A stretch of 64,000 nt of DNA from Clostridia bacterium (GTDB taxonomy: Bacteria > Bacillota > Clostridia > UMGS1883 > UMGS1540), in assembly GCA_017450025.1 (NCBI GenBank), contig JAFSYJ010000040.1:59420-123419 (forward strand). The letters are read 5' to 3'. Made by a program: the position numbers and the translations under genes. The notes beneath the pieces were generated by a model. It searched no databases and was not told where the DNA came from. It saw nothing but the letters and a program-made list of their open reading frames with translations. This document shows positions 45,014 through 54,052 of the stretch, piece after piece; positions within the stretch are counted from its first letter, which is position 1, and every line of letters starts with the position of its first letter.

Positions 45014-45061
45014 TTCCCTCCCGAATTTTCAGATGTTCTCTACATACTATTCGGGAGGGAA
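45014..45061 (-). promoter_or_regulatory. Hairpin covering the SD between yajC and the TIGR04086 gene
   Basis: A 13-bp perfect stem (45014-45026 with 45049-45061) and a 22-nt loop. In minus-strand RNA the 3' arm is TTCGGGAGGGAA, which holds the whole SD, followed by UUUUU and then AUG. It can act as a terminator or a translational block. Confidence 0.7.
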
Positions 45062-45066
45062 AACAA

Positions 45067-45405
45067 CTATTCCTTAATGGTCAAAACTTCTTTTACGGAA
45101 CTTCTGGAGAGCTGAATCGTGCTCTTTTCGTTACCCGAGCCTGACACTATCTCTATTGTATCTTCTTTAAGCTTTGTTATCTTGCCGTAAATACCGCCTA
45201 TTGTGACGATCTTATCGCCCACTGCCAAAGCTTCCAGCATTTTTCTTGCTTCTTTTTCTCTTTTTTTCTGGGGACGGATAAGAAGTAAGTAAAAAATGGC
45301 AATCATGGCAACAAGATAAATAATCATTGTTATCATGCTTGATCCGCCCGGCTGTCCTGCTTGAGCTTCGCCTTCAGCAAAGACTCTCATTGTAAATAAA
45401 TCCAT
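45067..45405 (-). CDS. yajC: Preprotein translocase subunit YajC
   Basis: A 112-aa small membrane protein: one segment (MIIYLVAMIAIFYLLLIRPQ), the family tail PQKKREKEARKML, and an SH3-like VGDKIVTIGGIYGKITKL. It associates with SecDF. GGAGGG lies six bases before the ATG. The N-terminal extension (DLFTMRVFAEGEAQAGQPGG) is longer than in many YajC proteins. Own promoter. Confidence 0.95.
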   Translation of the reverse strand: MDLFTMRVFAEGEAQAGQPGGSSMITMIIYLVAMIAIFYLLLIRPQKKREKEARKMLEALAVGDKIVTIGGIYGKITKLKEDTIEIVSGSGNEKSTIQLSRSSVKEVLTIKE

Positions 45406-45436
45406 GTTTTTCCCTCCTATTTTTATACTGTTTTAT

Positions 45437-45465
45437 ATTATACAATGTTTTTCCAAAATAAGCAA
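45437..45465 (-). promoter_or_regulatory. Promoter of yajC
   Basis: Minus strand TTGCTT (45460-45465), 17-bp spacer, TATAAT (45437-45442). Confidence 0.75.
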
Positions 45466-45473
45466 GCTATTTT

Positions 45474-46082
45474 TTAATCTGAAGACATAATTATAAGCAA
45501 ATAGCCTTTTTCAACCGTTATTTCACCACAGTCACTAACGATTTCATTACTGACGCCGATAGTATCATCGGCAGCCATTTCGTAATTTTCAAGAGGATAT
45601 TTCACGCCGTGCAGCGTCACGCCTTCCGCGCCGCCAAAAAGAGGAATAACCGAAAGATACTTTAAATTACCGCGCTTTATTTTAGTGCTTTTGTTGATGA
45701 GCATAATTCTGTTCTTTCCGCCTTCAATAATTCCCTCTGCACCGCTGTCCACAATCTTTTTCAAAAGATAGATATTGGCTATCGAGTGGTCTTCCCTCCC
45801 GCCCAAAGCGCCGTATATGACAATATCTTTGTATCCCTTTTCCAGCGCGAGATTTACGGCCAAAAGCGTATCCGTCTCGTCTTTTTCTTTTTTGTAGCGT
45901 ATAATATTTTCAAATTCATAATCCGAGAGACTGTCAAAGTCCCCTATTAAAATATCGGGAGTAATATCAAAGGCGGAGCAGTACCCGTACCCGCTGTCAG
46001 CGCAAATTATATAGTCGCCTTCACGCTTTGTGTAAAATGTACCGTCTCCGATTTCCCCTCCCGAAAATATCACAGCTCTCAT
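45474..46082 (-). CDS. thiN: Thiamine diphosphokinase
   Basis: A 202-aa thiamine pyrophosphokinase that makes the active cofactor ThDP from thiamine. ICADSGYGYC, PDILIGDFDSL, KKEKDETDTLLAVNLALEKGY and GALGGREDHSIANI are the substrate and Mg-ATP motifs. The ATG overlaps the rpe stop by 4 nt (ATGA); an in-frame GTG nine bases upstream was rejected. Last gene of the long rsfS-thiN run. Confidence 0.95.
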   Translation of the reverse strand: MRAVIFSGGEIGDGTFYTKREGDYIICADSGYGYCSAFDITPDILIGDFDSLSDYEFENIIRYKKEKDETDTLLAVNLALEKGYKDIVIYGALGGREDHSIANIYLLKKIVDSGAEGIIEGGKNRIMLINKSTKIKRGNLKYLSVIPLFGGAEGVTLHGVKYPLENYEMAADDTIGVSNEIVSDCGEITVEKGYLLIIMSSD

Positions 46083-46723
46083 TTTCCGCACTTCTTAAGC
46101 TCTGCAATAGCTGCCGCTGGAGACTCTGCATAGAACACAGCCGCGCCTGCAACGATAACCTCAGCCCCTGCCTTTACAACATCGGCAACATTTCCGAGGC
46201 CTATGCCGCCGTCAACCTCAACAGGTACATTTTCTGGGAACATTTTCCTCACTTCAGCTATTTTTGTGAGCATATCGGGTAGGAACTTCTGTCCCGTAAA
46301 TCCCGGATTAACGGTCATAACGAGCACCATATCTGTAATGTTTGTCAGCTCCTTGAGCATTACCGCAGGCGTACCCGGATTTATTGCCACACCGGCGGAA
46401 ACCCCAAAGCTCTTTATATATTGCAAACATCTGTATATATGCTTCGTTGCTTCAACGTGAACCGTTATGTGGTCTGCCCCTGCTTTTACAAAATCCTCTA
46501 TGTAACGCTCTGGGCTTTCAATCATAAGGTGAACATCAAAAAATAATTTTGAATCTTTTCTCCAAGCTGCGGTCATGCCCGCTCCAAACGAAATATTCGG
46601 AACAAACATACCGTCCATAACATCAATGTGGAGCATATCGGCTCCTGCGTCCTCAACGAGCTTTATCTGATTTCTCAAATCCCCGAAATCCGCCGCTAAA
46701 ATTGAAGGTGAAATTTTAATCAT
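46079..46723 (-). CDS. rpe: Ribulose-phosphate 3-epimerase
   Basis: A 214-aa TIM-barrel enzyme of the pentose phosphate pathway. Family motifs SILAADFGDL, LHIDVMDGMFVPNISFG, DVHLMIESPERYI, VMTVNPGFTGQKF and EVDGGIGLGN provide the metal ligands and catalytic Asp residues. It directly follows rsgA, an order kept in many Bacillota. Confidence 0.97.
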   Translation of the reverse strand: MIKISPSILAADFGDLRNQIKLVEDAGADMLHIDVMDGMFVPNISFGAGMTAAWRKDSKLFFDVHLMIESPERYIEDFVKAGADHITVHVEATKHIYRCLQYIKSFGVSAGVAINPGTPAVMLKELTNITDMVLVMTVNPGFTGQKFLPDMLTKIAEVRKMFPENVPVEVDGGIGLGNVADVVKAGAEVIVAGAAVFYAESPAAAIAELKKCGK

Positions 46724-47614
46724 TTAAACCAATCCTTTCTTGTTTTTCCATTGCCTGTAATCTTTAAGCTCCTCACAAAACGACAGATAACTCTCGTATC
46801 GCGACGGGGCAATTTTTCCATTTTCGACCGCCTCTAAAACCGCGCACCCTTCTGTATCCTTTGTGTGCATACAGCCTCTGTGACGGCAATCGGGTATATA
46901 TTTCTTGAACTCGCGGAAATAAAGCTGCACATTCTCAGCTTCCATAAGAGGCAGATTAATTTTGCCAAACCCCGGAGTGTCAAGCACATATCCGCCGAAT
47001 GACAGTTCCAAAAGCTCTACATGACGCGTTGTGTGCTTTCCGCGCAATATTTTTTTGCTTACCTCGCCTGTTGATAACGCAAAGTCCTTTTCGATAAGGT
47101 TCAAAAGGCTCGACTTTCCGACACCCGAGTTCCCTGCAAACGCCGAAATCTTCCCTTTCAGAGTTTCTCTTAAATTTTCCGCGCCAAGCCCCTTTTCCGC
47201 GCTTGTCACGATCACTTTATAGCCTGATTTCTCGTATATTTCTTTAATTTTTTCGACTTCATTTTTATCGGCAATATCGCTTTTGTTAATGCAAATCACG
47301 GCGTCTACATTTTTAGTTTCTATATACAGCAAAAATTTGTCCGCCAAATTCAAGTCAACTTTGGGCGAGGTCACACAAAGCACAACAATCATCTGGTCAA
47401 TATTAGCGACGGGCGGACGCACAAACGAGCATTTCCGCTCCAGAATATCAGAAATCGCGTCACAGTTTTCCGTAAGCACTACACGATCCCCGACAAGCGG
47501 AGTCATGCCTTCTTTTCTGAATCGCCCTGCGGCGTGAGTCTCGTAAATTTCCCCGCCGGCAGTCCGTACATAGTAAAACCCGCCGATGCCTTTGACAATA
47601 ATACCGTCTGCCAT
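46724..47614 (-). CDS. rsgA: Ribosome small subunit-dependent GTPase A
   Basis: A 296-aa circularly permuted GTPase that helps 30S maturation. Order: an OB fold (about 1-65), G4 CINKSD near 112, G1 GNSGVGKSSLLN near 165, G3 DTPGFG near 213, then a zinc knuckle CRHRGCMHTKDTEGCAV near 250. GGAG precedes the ATG. It lies directly after the PASTA kinase gene, as in most Bacillota. Confidence 0.98.
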   Translation of the reverse strand: MADGIIVKGIGGFYYVRTAGGEIYETHAAGRFRKEGMTPLVGDRVVLTENCDAISDILERKCSFVRPPVANIDQMIVVLCVTSPKVDLNLADKFLLYIETKNVDAVICINKSDIADKNEVEKIKEIYEKSGYKVIVTSAEKGLGAENLRETLKGKISAFAGNSGVGKSSLLNLIEKDFALSTGEVSKKILRGKHTTRHVELLELSFGGYVLDTPGFGKINLPLMEAENVQLYFREFKKYIPDCRHRGCMHTKDTEGCAVLEAVENGKIAPSRYESYLSFCEELKDYRQWKNKKGLV

Positions 47615-47622
47615 AGCGTCTC

Positions 47623-49419
47623 CTATTCTATCAGCAAAACGGATTCCGTCTCGCCCGAGGTCTTGTTCTGTGACTCTTCTGTCTTGTTTTCTGTATTTTC
47701 CGATGGTTGAGAAGGCGTTGTAGCAGCCTGCTTGCCTTTGCTTATTACGATGTCAACGCTGGAGCCTTCCATAACGGCGCTGCCCGAAACAGGCGATTGC
47801 CTTATAATCGTACCCTTCGGAGCGCTGTCCTCTTCCTGATACACATTGCCTATTTTCAGCGAATTGTCATTTAAAATTTCTTCAGCTTCATCGCGCGTTC
47901 TGCCCAAAACATTAGGCGCGGTTTTGCCCTTCTTTTCTCCAAGGCTTACCGTGAGAACGACCTTTGTCTTGTCGTCAATCGGAGTCCCTGCCGTGGGATT
48001 TGTGCTTATAATGTGGTCCTTTTCGATTTTATCGTCGTTAGCTTCCTCAAAGGTATATGATATTCCAAGCCGTTTTAATTCCTGAATTGCCTTGTCCTTG
48101 TCCCAATCCCTGAAGTCCGGCAAAAGCTCGCCCTCCGGGCCGAGACTGATTATAACTTTAATCTTGCCGGCCGTTTTAACGGGCGTGTCGGCTTCGGGGT
48201 CTTGTGATTTAATGTACCCCTCGGGGATTTTCTCATCGTATTCTTCGCCGTCTGCCATAATTTCGAAGCCTTTTTCTTTAGCAAGAATTTCCGCTTCTTC
48301 AATCGAGAGATTTGTAAAGTCAGGCACTTTGAGCGAGTTTGCCTCAAAGCCGCCTCCCCATATTTTAGAAACAATTATTCCGAGGATCGCGACGATGATA
48401 ACAGCCGTCACAATGCCGGCCGCGACAGCGACGCTGTCCTTCTTTTTTTGCTCCGGTGATTTTTCCGGTTTAGTATCCCTCTTTTTGACCTTTACCTGCG
48501 GCTTAATTTCTTCCTGTTCTTCTTCAACAACCTCTTCTTCGGTGTGCGTGACAACAGGAATAACCATTGTTCTGAACTTGTCATCTTTCGCCTGCGGTTC
48601 TGCCGCTTTTTCGGGAGTTTTCAAGTCAAGCAAAAGTTCCGTAGCGCTTTGATAACGATTGCGCGGCTCCTTTTCCATTGCTTTAAGGATAATATTTTCA
48701 ATATAATCAGGCAAATCGGGGTTGTAAGCTTTTGGTCTTACGGGTGTTTTTTCCAAATGCTTCATAGCTACTGCGACCGGTGTATCCCCGTCAAACGGCA
48801 GAACGCCTGTTGCCATCTCGTACATAGTGATACCGAGCGAATAAATATCGCTTTTCTCGTCGGTAAATCCGCCGCGTGACTGTTCAGGCGACGAATAATG
48901 CACCGAGCCTATCGCGCCGCTGTTTGCGATAGTTGTAGTTGCGGACACAGCTCTTGCAAGACCGAAATCCGTAACCTTCAAAAGTCCGCTGTCTGTAATA
49001 ATGATATTGTGTGGCTTTATGTCGTGGTGAATGATTTTTTTAGAATGAGCGTGTTCGAGCGCAGATGCTATTTGAGAAGAAAAGTCAATAATCTCCTCAG
49101 TTGAAAGATGTTCTTTGGTTTGTAAGTACTCTTTAAGGGTTGTTCCCTCGACAAGTTCCATTACAATATAGTGCATTTTGTCGTGCGTACCTACATCATA
49201 TACAGAAACGATATTCGGATGCGAGAGCGAAGCTGCAGCCTGTGCTTCTGTTTCAAAACGCTTTAAGAATTCAACATCGTCGTTAAATTCCGCTCTTAAC
49301 ATTTTAATAGCCACAAATCTGTTTAAAAGTCGGCATCTGGCCTTATACACGATAGCCATCCCTCCGGCACCTATTTTTTCAATAATTTCATATCTGTTGC
49401 CAATTACTATACCGTTCAC
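47623..49419 (-). CDS. prkC: Serine/threonine kinase with PASTA domains
   Basis: A 598-aa membrane kinase: an N-terminal kinase domain (about 10-270) with Lys39, DFG at 151-153 and SPEQ; an acidic-basic linker; one membrane segment (about 330-351); and three extracellular PASTA repeats (about 360-565) followed by a Ser/Thr/Gln-rich tail. Such kinases sense muropeptides or lipid II and control growth and spore germination. The catalytic loop reads IHHDIKPHN, so the usual HRD arginine is a histidine. The gene starts at a GTG that overlaps the prpC stop. Paired with the PP2C phosphatase just upstream. Confidence 0.96.
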   Translation of the reverse strand: MNGIVIGNRYEIIEKIGAGGMAIVYKARCRLLNRFVAIKMLRAEFNDDVEFLKRFETEAQAAASLSHPNIVSVYDVGTHDKMHYIVMELVEGTTLKEYLQTKEHLSTEEIIDFSSQIASALEHAHSKKIIHHDIKPHNIIITDSGLLKVTDFGLARAVSATTTIANSGAIGSVHYSSPEQSRGGFTDEKSDIYSLGITMYEMATGVLPFDGDTPVAVAMKHLEKTPVRPKAYNPDLPDYIENIILKAMEKEPRNRYQSATELLLDLKTPEKAAEPQAKDDKFRTMVIPVVTHTEEEVVEEEQEEIKPQVKVKKRDTKPEKSPEQKKKDSVAVAAGIVTAVIIVAILGIIVSKIWGGGFEANSLKVPDFTNLSIEEAEILAKEKGFEIMADGEEYDEKIPEGYIKSQDPEADTPVKTAGKIKVIISLGPEGELLPDFRDWDKDKAIQELKRLGISYTFEEANDDKIEKDHIISTNPTAGTPIDDKTKVVLTVSLGEKKGKTAPNVLGRTRDEAEEILNDNSLKIGNVYQEEDSAPKGTIIRQSPVSGSAVMEGSSVDIVISKGKQAATTPSQPSENTENKTEESQNKTSGETESVLLIE

Positions 49420-50168
49420 CTCATTTCCTCCTCACTGTACTTTATTAAAATAGCCGTTATGTTGTCGGCTCCGCCGTTTTCGTTTGCCTTGTCGCGAAGG
49501 CGCGTCACGGCTTTTCTCAAATCGTCTGCCGATAGCAAAACGCGTTTTATTTCATCTTCGGTAAGCATATTGCTGAGACCGTCGGTGCACATAAGAATCA
49601 TATCTCCGTCAGCCATATCAAGTGAATAAAAATCATATTTTATTGAATCCTCCGTACCGAGGGCGCGTGTTATCATATGCCTGTTCGGGTGGGTTTTTGC
49701 TTCTTCTTCCGTTATTGTGCCGTTCTTTAAAAGTTCATTTATAAGAGTGTGGTCGCACGATATTTGATTGAGCGTATTGTCTCTGTAAAGGTACACTCTG
49801 CTGTCTCCGACATGGCAAACATATAGCTTTTCAAAGTCGAAAAGGCAAATGTCCATCGTAGTACCCATTCCGTTATATTCGCTTGAAGTCTGCGAGCGGC
49901 TGTAAACAATGCTGTTTGCGTACTTGCACGCGCCGCCCATAAGGCTTTCAGCGTTTTTGTCGTCCAAGTCAAATTTGCGGTTTAAGTCTATGTATCTGGA
50001 AATACTCTCAACCGCCGAGCGGCTTGCGACATCGCCTGCAGCGTGTCCTCCCATGCCGTCGCACACTATAAATAGTGGATATTTTTCACTTGCAAAGCAG
50101 TAATCCTGATTTGCATCGCGAACCATACCGCGGTCTGTTATTTTAGCATATTCAATTATATCAACCAC
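49416..50168 (-). CDS. prpC: PP2C-family serine/threonine phosphatase
   Basis: A 250-aa PPM phosphatase that reverses the PASTA kinase. Metal-binding motifs RDANQD, VCDGMGGHAAG, HVGDSRVYLYR, CTDGLSNM and GGADNITAI are intact. The start is uncertain: the GTG at 50168 overlaps the rlmN stop, but its SD (AAAGGGG) abuts it directly, and the next ATG would cut into the first motif. A coupled GTG start is the best reading. Confidence 0.94.
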   Translation of the reverse strand: MVDIIEYAKITDRGMVRDANQDYCFASEKYPLFIVCDGMGGHAAGDVASRSAVESISRYIDLNRKFDLDDKNAESLMGGACKYANSIVYSRSQTSSEYNGMGTTMDICLFDFEKLYVCHVGDSRVYLYRDNTLNQISCDHTLINELLKNGTITEEEAKTHPNRHMITRALGTEDSIKYDFYSLDMADGDMILMCTDGLSNMLTEDEIKRVLLSADDLRKAVTRLRDKANENGGADNITAILIKYSEEEMR

Positions 50169-51177
50169 CCCTTTCGTATTGATTGCGGAGCTGTCCGCAG
50201 GAGGCGTTTATGTCCTGTCCAAGCGTGCGCCGCACTGTGGCATTTATTCCGTTTTCCGTAAGTATTTTCTGAAATTCTCTTGTATTTACACTCGTTTTGT
50301 ATTCCCGCTCCTTTACTTCGTTTACGGGAATAAGATTTATATGAGAGCCCGTGTTCTTTAAAAGCCGCACTAATTGGCGCGCTTCATTTTCAGAATCGTT
50401 GACGCCTTTTATAAGCGAATATTCATAAGTCACGCGTCTGCCCGTAGTTGTGTAATAGTCGTTTGCCGCTTTTATTAAATCGTCTATTGCAACAGCATTA
50501 GCGACAGGCATTATTTGTTTTCTTAACCCGTCATTCGGCGCGTGGAGTGAAATTGAAAGATTTATAGGTAACCCCTCTTTGGAGAGGCGGTAAATACCGT
50601 CCGTCAAGCCGCAGGTCGAAACGGTTATGTGCCGCGCGCCAATCCCAAGTCCGTCAGGATGCGTTGCATTTTGTATAAATTTTAAAACATTTTCATAGTT
50701 GTCAAAAGGCTCGCCGCTTCCCATAAGTACAATATTCGATATTCTGCTTTCCAAATCCTTTAAAGCGGCAAGAATTTGCCCTGTTATTTCGCCTGCCGTG
50801 AGATTGCGCTTCAAGCCGTTAAGCGTTGATGCACAGAACTTGCATCCCATACGGCAGCCGACCTGCGTTGAAATACACATAGAAAGCCCGTGCTTGTAGC
50901 CCATCACAACGCCTTCGGCATATTCCCCGTCATCCATTTTAAAAAGATATTTTACGACAAAATCCTTTTTGGAGGTAAGCTTGCGCTCAATTTGCGGAAT
51001 ATACTGCGTAAAGTCGCTTTTCAGCCTTTCGCGAAGTGATTTTGACAAATCCGTCATATCGTCGATATTGACTGTCTTGTAAAGGTTTTTAAATACCTGA
51101 TCCGCTCTGAAGCTTTTTTCGCCTATTGATGTAAAATAATTTTTTAATTCATCTTTTGTTAAATCGTATATGTTCAC
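50161..51177 (-). CDS. rlmN: 23S rRNA/tRNA adenine-C2 methyltransferase
   Basis: A 338-aa radical SAM enzyme that methylates A2503 of 23S rRNA and A37 of some tRNAs. The cluster motif is GCRMGCKFCAST near residue 107, the methyl-carrying Cys lies in NASCGQLR near the C-terminus, and VLMGSGEPFDNY and SLHAPND are family segments. It uses a GTG start with AAGG upstream. Part of the rsmB-rlmN-prpC-prkC order. Confidence 0.97.
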   Translation of the reverse strand: MNIYDLTKDELKNYFTSIGEKSFRADQVFKNLYKTVNIDDMTDLSKSLRERLKSDFTQYIPQIERKLTSKKDFVVKYLFKMDDGEYAEGVVMGYKHGLSMCISTQVGCRMGCKFCASTLNGLKRNLTAGEITGQILAALKDLESRISNIVLMGSGEPFDNYENVLKFIQNATHPDGLGIGARHITVSTCGLTDGIYRLSKEGLPINLSISLHAPNDGLRKQIMPVANAVAIDDLIKAANDYYTTTGRRVTYEYSLIKGVNDSENEARQLVRLLKNTGSHINLIPVNEVKEREYKTSVNTREFQKILTENGINATVRRTLGQDINASCGQLRNQYERGG

Positions 51178-52428
51178 TCAATATACCTTCTTTAGTCTGC
51201 CTATAAAAAAGCCGTCGGTTTTGTCCGTGTGAGGCGCAAGATTTATGTATTCGCCGTCTTTTGCAAAATCATTGTGTGCTGTAAGAAATCCGTCTAAAAT
51301 ATCCTCGTTTTCCGCACGGTTTATGGTGCAGGTGCTGTATAAAAGCACGCCACCTTTTTTTACATAATTTGCAGCAACAGATAAAAGTGCCTTTTGCTCA
51401 CAAATAATCTTCGGAATATCGTCTTCTTTTCTGAGCCATTTTATTTCAGGCTTTTTTCGTATTATACCGAGCCCCGAGCAAGGAGCGTCAAGCAAAACCC
51501 TGTCAAATGTGCCGTAAAGTGCTTCGTCAGGCTCTGTCGCGTCCTTTTCGTATGCTTTAATGTTTGATATTCCAAGCCTCGTCGCCATATTTTCAATCAG
51601 CGCAATCTTGTGTGCGTATTTGTCCCACGCGATTATCTCGCCGGCATTTTTCATAAGCTCTGCTATGTGCGTAGTCTTCCCACCGGGCGCGGCGCACATA
51701 TCGAGTATTCTTTCGCCTTCCTGCGGCTCTAATACCATCGCTGCTTTCTGCGCAGCCATATCCTGCACCGTAAACAGCCCGTCTTTAAACTCTTTTATAT
51801 CTTCAATGCTGCCGCTTTTTTTCAGATTAAGCGCGCCGTAAATGCCGCACTTTTCCGCTCCGAGCCTTTCAGCAAGCTCTTCCGGCGTTATTTTCAGCGT
51901 GTTTACTCTTATGGTCACAGGCGGAATTTCATTCCCTGCCGCAAGTAGCTCCTCGCACCTGTCAAAAAGTTCCACTATCCATTCGGGGTATGAATACAAA
52001 ACAGATAAATAGCGGACTTCATCATCTTTCGGCGGCAGTTTTTCGCCGCCTTTCATATATGCGCGTAAAACAGCATTCACAAAGCCGCTCGATTTAAAAG
52101 CCGCTTTTTTCGCAAGCTTCACACCCTCGTTGACCGCGGCGCTGTCAGGTATTTTGTCAAGGAACCGTATCTGATACATTGAAATTCTCAAAATGTTTAA
52201 AACCGCAAGAGATATTTTTCTAAAAGGCACTTTGGAATATGAATTTATCTGATAGTCCAGATATGTGAGATTTGTCAGCACTCCGTAAACTATATTTGCC
52301 GTGAGTGCCTTGTCCCGTGAATCCATATCGTGTTCCTTAAAATAAGAATTAAGCGCAATATTTGAATAAGCCTTTTCATCAATAACCTTTTTCAGAATTT
52401 TTAAAGCGGCTTCTCTTGCCGATGCCAT
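51178..52428 (-). CDS. rsmB: 16S rRNA (cytosine-967-C5) methyltransferase
   Basis: A 416-aa enzyme: an N-terminal NusB-like RNA-binding domain (about 1-130) and a SAM methyltransferase domain with LDMCAAPGGKTTHIAEL, LDAPCSGLGIIRKKPE and YSTCTINRAENE holding the two catalytic cysteines. Its ATG overlaps the upstream peptidase stop by one base; GGAGGAG is the SD. Confidence 0.96.
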   Translation of the reverse strand: MASAREAALKILKKVIDEKAYSNIALNSYFKEHDMDSRDKALTANIVYGVLTNLTYLDYQINSYSKVPFRKISLAVLNILRISMYQIRFLDKIPDSAAVNEGVKLAKKAAFKSSGFVNAVLRAYMKGGEKLPPKDDEVRYLSVLYSYPEWIVELFDRCEELLAAGNEIPPVTIRVNTLKITPEELAERLGAEKCGIYGALNLKKSGSIEDIKEFKDGLFTVQDMAAQKAAMVLEPQEGERILDMCAAPGGKTTHIAELMKNAGEIIAWDKYAHKIALIENMATRLGISNIKAYEKDATEPDEALYGTFDRVLLDAPCSGLGIIRKKPEIKWLRKEDDIPKIICEQKALLSVAANYVKKGGVLLYSTCTINRAENEDILDGFLTAHNDFAKDGEYINLAPHTDKTDGFFIGRLKKVY

Positions 52429-53114
52429 CAGCGTCTCCTCCTGCCGCCGTTTGCCATACCTATAAACCGCAGAATTTGGACAAGCGTTGAAAGCATCGCG
52501 GCAACATAAGTCATAGCCGCCGCCGTCAGCACTTTTTTTACGCCCTTCAGTTCCTCTGCTGATAAATAGTCCGAGTCGCCTATTATTCTGACGGCTCTTC
52601 TGCTCGCATTAAATTCAACGGGCAAGGTTATCATCTGAAAAACAAGCATTGCCGAATACAGAATAATTCCGATATTTACAAGCGGCTCAATAGAGAAAAT
52701 AAAACCGGCAAGTAAAATCGGTATCGCCGCTTTAGAAGCGATTTGAGTTACTGGGATAACGGCGTTCCTTATCCTGATCGGAAAGTAACCGCAAGCATAC
52801 TGAACTGCATGTCCTGCTTCGTGCGCCGCAATTCCGACAGCCGCAACGCTCGGCGAGTTATATACCCCATCAGAAAGACGGATAACGCCTGCCTTGGGGT
52901 CGTAATGGTCTGTAAGCTGACCGCTTATATGCTCTATTCTTATCGCAGTCAAGCCGTTTTGGTCAAGTATTCTTCTCGCGGCGTCAAACCCTGTCATATG
53001 ACGCGCGTTCATCACCTGCGAATATTTTTTATAGCGTGATGTCACCTGCAATTGCGCCCAAAGTGTTATTATAATAACAGGTATCAGTAAAAAATCGTAT
53101 TCTGAAAAAAACAT
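52428..53114 (-). CDS. YugP-type zinc metallopeptidase
   Basis: A 228-aa membrane protein of the neutral zinc metallopeptidase (DUF1043-independent, YugP-like) family. The zinc motif AAHEAGHAVQYA is near residue 95, flanked by an N-terminal and two or three C-terminal membrane segments, with a Gly-Arg-rich tail. Its physiological substrate is unknown. The position between fmt and rsmB is conserved in Clostridia. Confidence 0.9.
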   Translation of the reverse strand: MFFSEYDFLLIPVIIITLWAQLQVTSRYKKYSQVMNARHMTGFDAARRILDQNGLTAIRIEHISGQLTDHYDPKAGVIRLSDGVYNSPSVAAVGIAAHEAGHAVQYACGYFPIRIRNAVIPVTQIASKAAIPILLAGFIFSIEPLVNIGIILYSAMLVFQMITLPVEFNASRRAVRIIGDSDYLSAEELKGVKKVLTAAAMTYVAAMLSTLVQILRFIGMANGGRRRR

Positions 53115-53117
53115 TTT

Positions 53118-54047
53118 CTAACCTCTCAATATATCCCCTTTTGTAAAAAAGGTTTTGTTTCCGCGGAGAAAGTCCTCCGTTTTCATTCTTTTCTTGTTGT
53201 CAGGCTGGAGTTCAGAAATCTGCACACTGCCTTCGCCTGCGGCAACTATAAGCTGTCCGTCGCATAAAAGAACTTCTCCCGCCGTGCCGCAGTTCGGCGT
53301 AACGCTTGCGCTGTACACTTTAAATCTTTTCCCCTTGTTTTCAGAGTATGCACACGGCCAGGGATTCATTCCGCGCACCTGATTTACTATTTCTTCAGCC
53401 GTTTTACTCCAATCTATCCCGCCCATTGATTTCGACAGCATTGGCGCGTAGGTAGCAAGACTTTCATCTTGCTTTTCGGCTTTAACTTTTCCGTTTTCAA
53501 TAAGCTCAACAGTCTCAATTAACAATTCTCCGCCCAAAACTGCAAGCTTGTCGTGTAAAGTCCCGTATGTGTCGTCAGGCGCGATTGGCATTTCTCTTTT
53601 CAGTATCATATCGCCTGTATCCATACCCTCGGCAAGATACATTGATGTAACACCCGTTATCTTTTCGCCGTTTATAATGCTCCATTGAATAGGTGCGGCT
53701 CCACGGTACTTGGGCAAAAGCGAGCCGTGAATGTTTATGCACCCGTATTTCGGAAACTCCAAAACATATTTCGGCAAAAGCTTTCCGTATGCCACGACCA
53801 CTATCAAATCAGGTTGTTTTTCCTCTAAAACAGGCAACAGCGCGCCGTCTTTCAGAGTTTTGGGAGCATATAAGTCTATATTGTTTTCGTCAGCAACTAC
53901 CGCAACAGGCGTCGGGATTATTTTCATACCGCGGTTTTTCGGCTTGTTAGGCTGTGATACAACCGCAACCACATTTCTTCCGGCATCAATAAGAGCCTTT
54001 AGGCTTACTTCCGCGAATGCACCCGTTCCCATAAAAAGAATTTTCAT
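53118..54047 (-). CDS. fmt: Methionyl-tRNA formyltransferase
   Basis: A 309-aa enzyme formylating initiator Met-tRNA. It has the formyltransferase core with HGSLLPKYRGAAPIQWSIINGE, GVTSMYLAEGMDTGD and the C-terminal OB domain (RGMNPWPCAYSE). It follows def by 5 nt with an AAGGAG SD. Def and Fmt adjoin in most bacteria. Confidence 0.98.
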   Translation of the reverse strand: MKILFMGTGAFAEVSLKALIDAGRNVVAVVSQPNKPKNRGMKIIPTPVAVVADENNIDLYAPKTLKDGALLPVLEEKQPDLIVVVAYGKLLPKYVLEFPKYGCINIHGSLLPKYRGAAPIQWSIINGEKITGVTSMYLAEGMDTGDMILKREMPIAPDDTYGTLHDKLAVLGGELLIETVELIENGKVKAEKQDESLATYAPMLSKSMGGIDWSKTAEEIVNQVRGMNPWPCAYSENKGKRFKVYSASVTPNCGTAGEVLLCDGQLIVAAGEGSVQISELQPDNKKRMKTEDFLRGNKTFFTKGDILRG

Positions 54048-54052
54048 AACAT

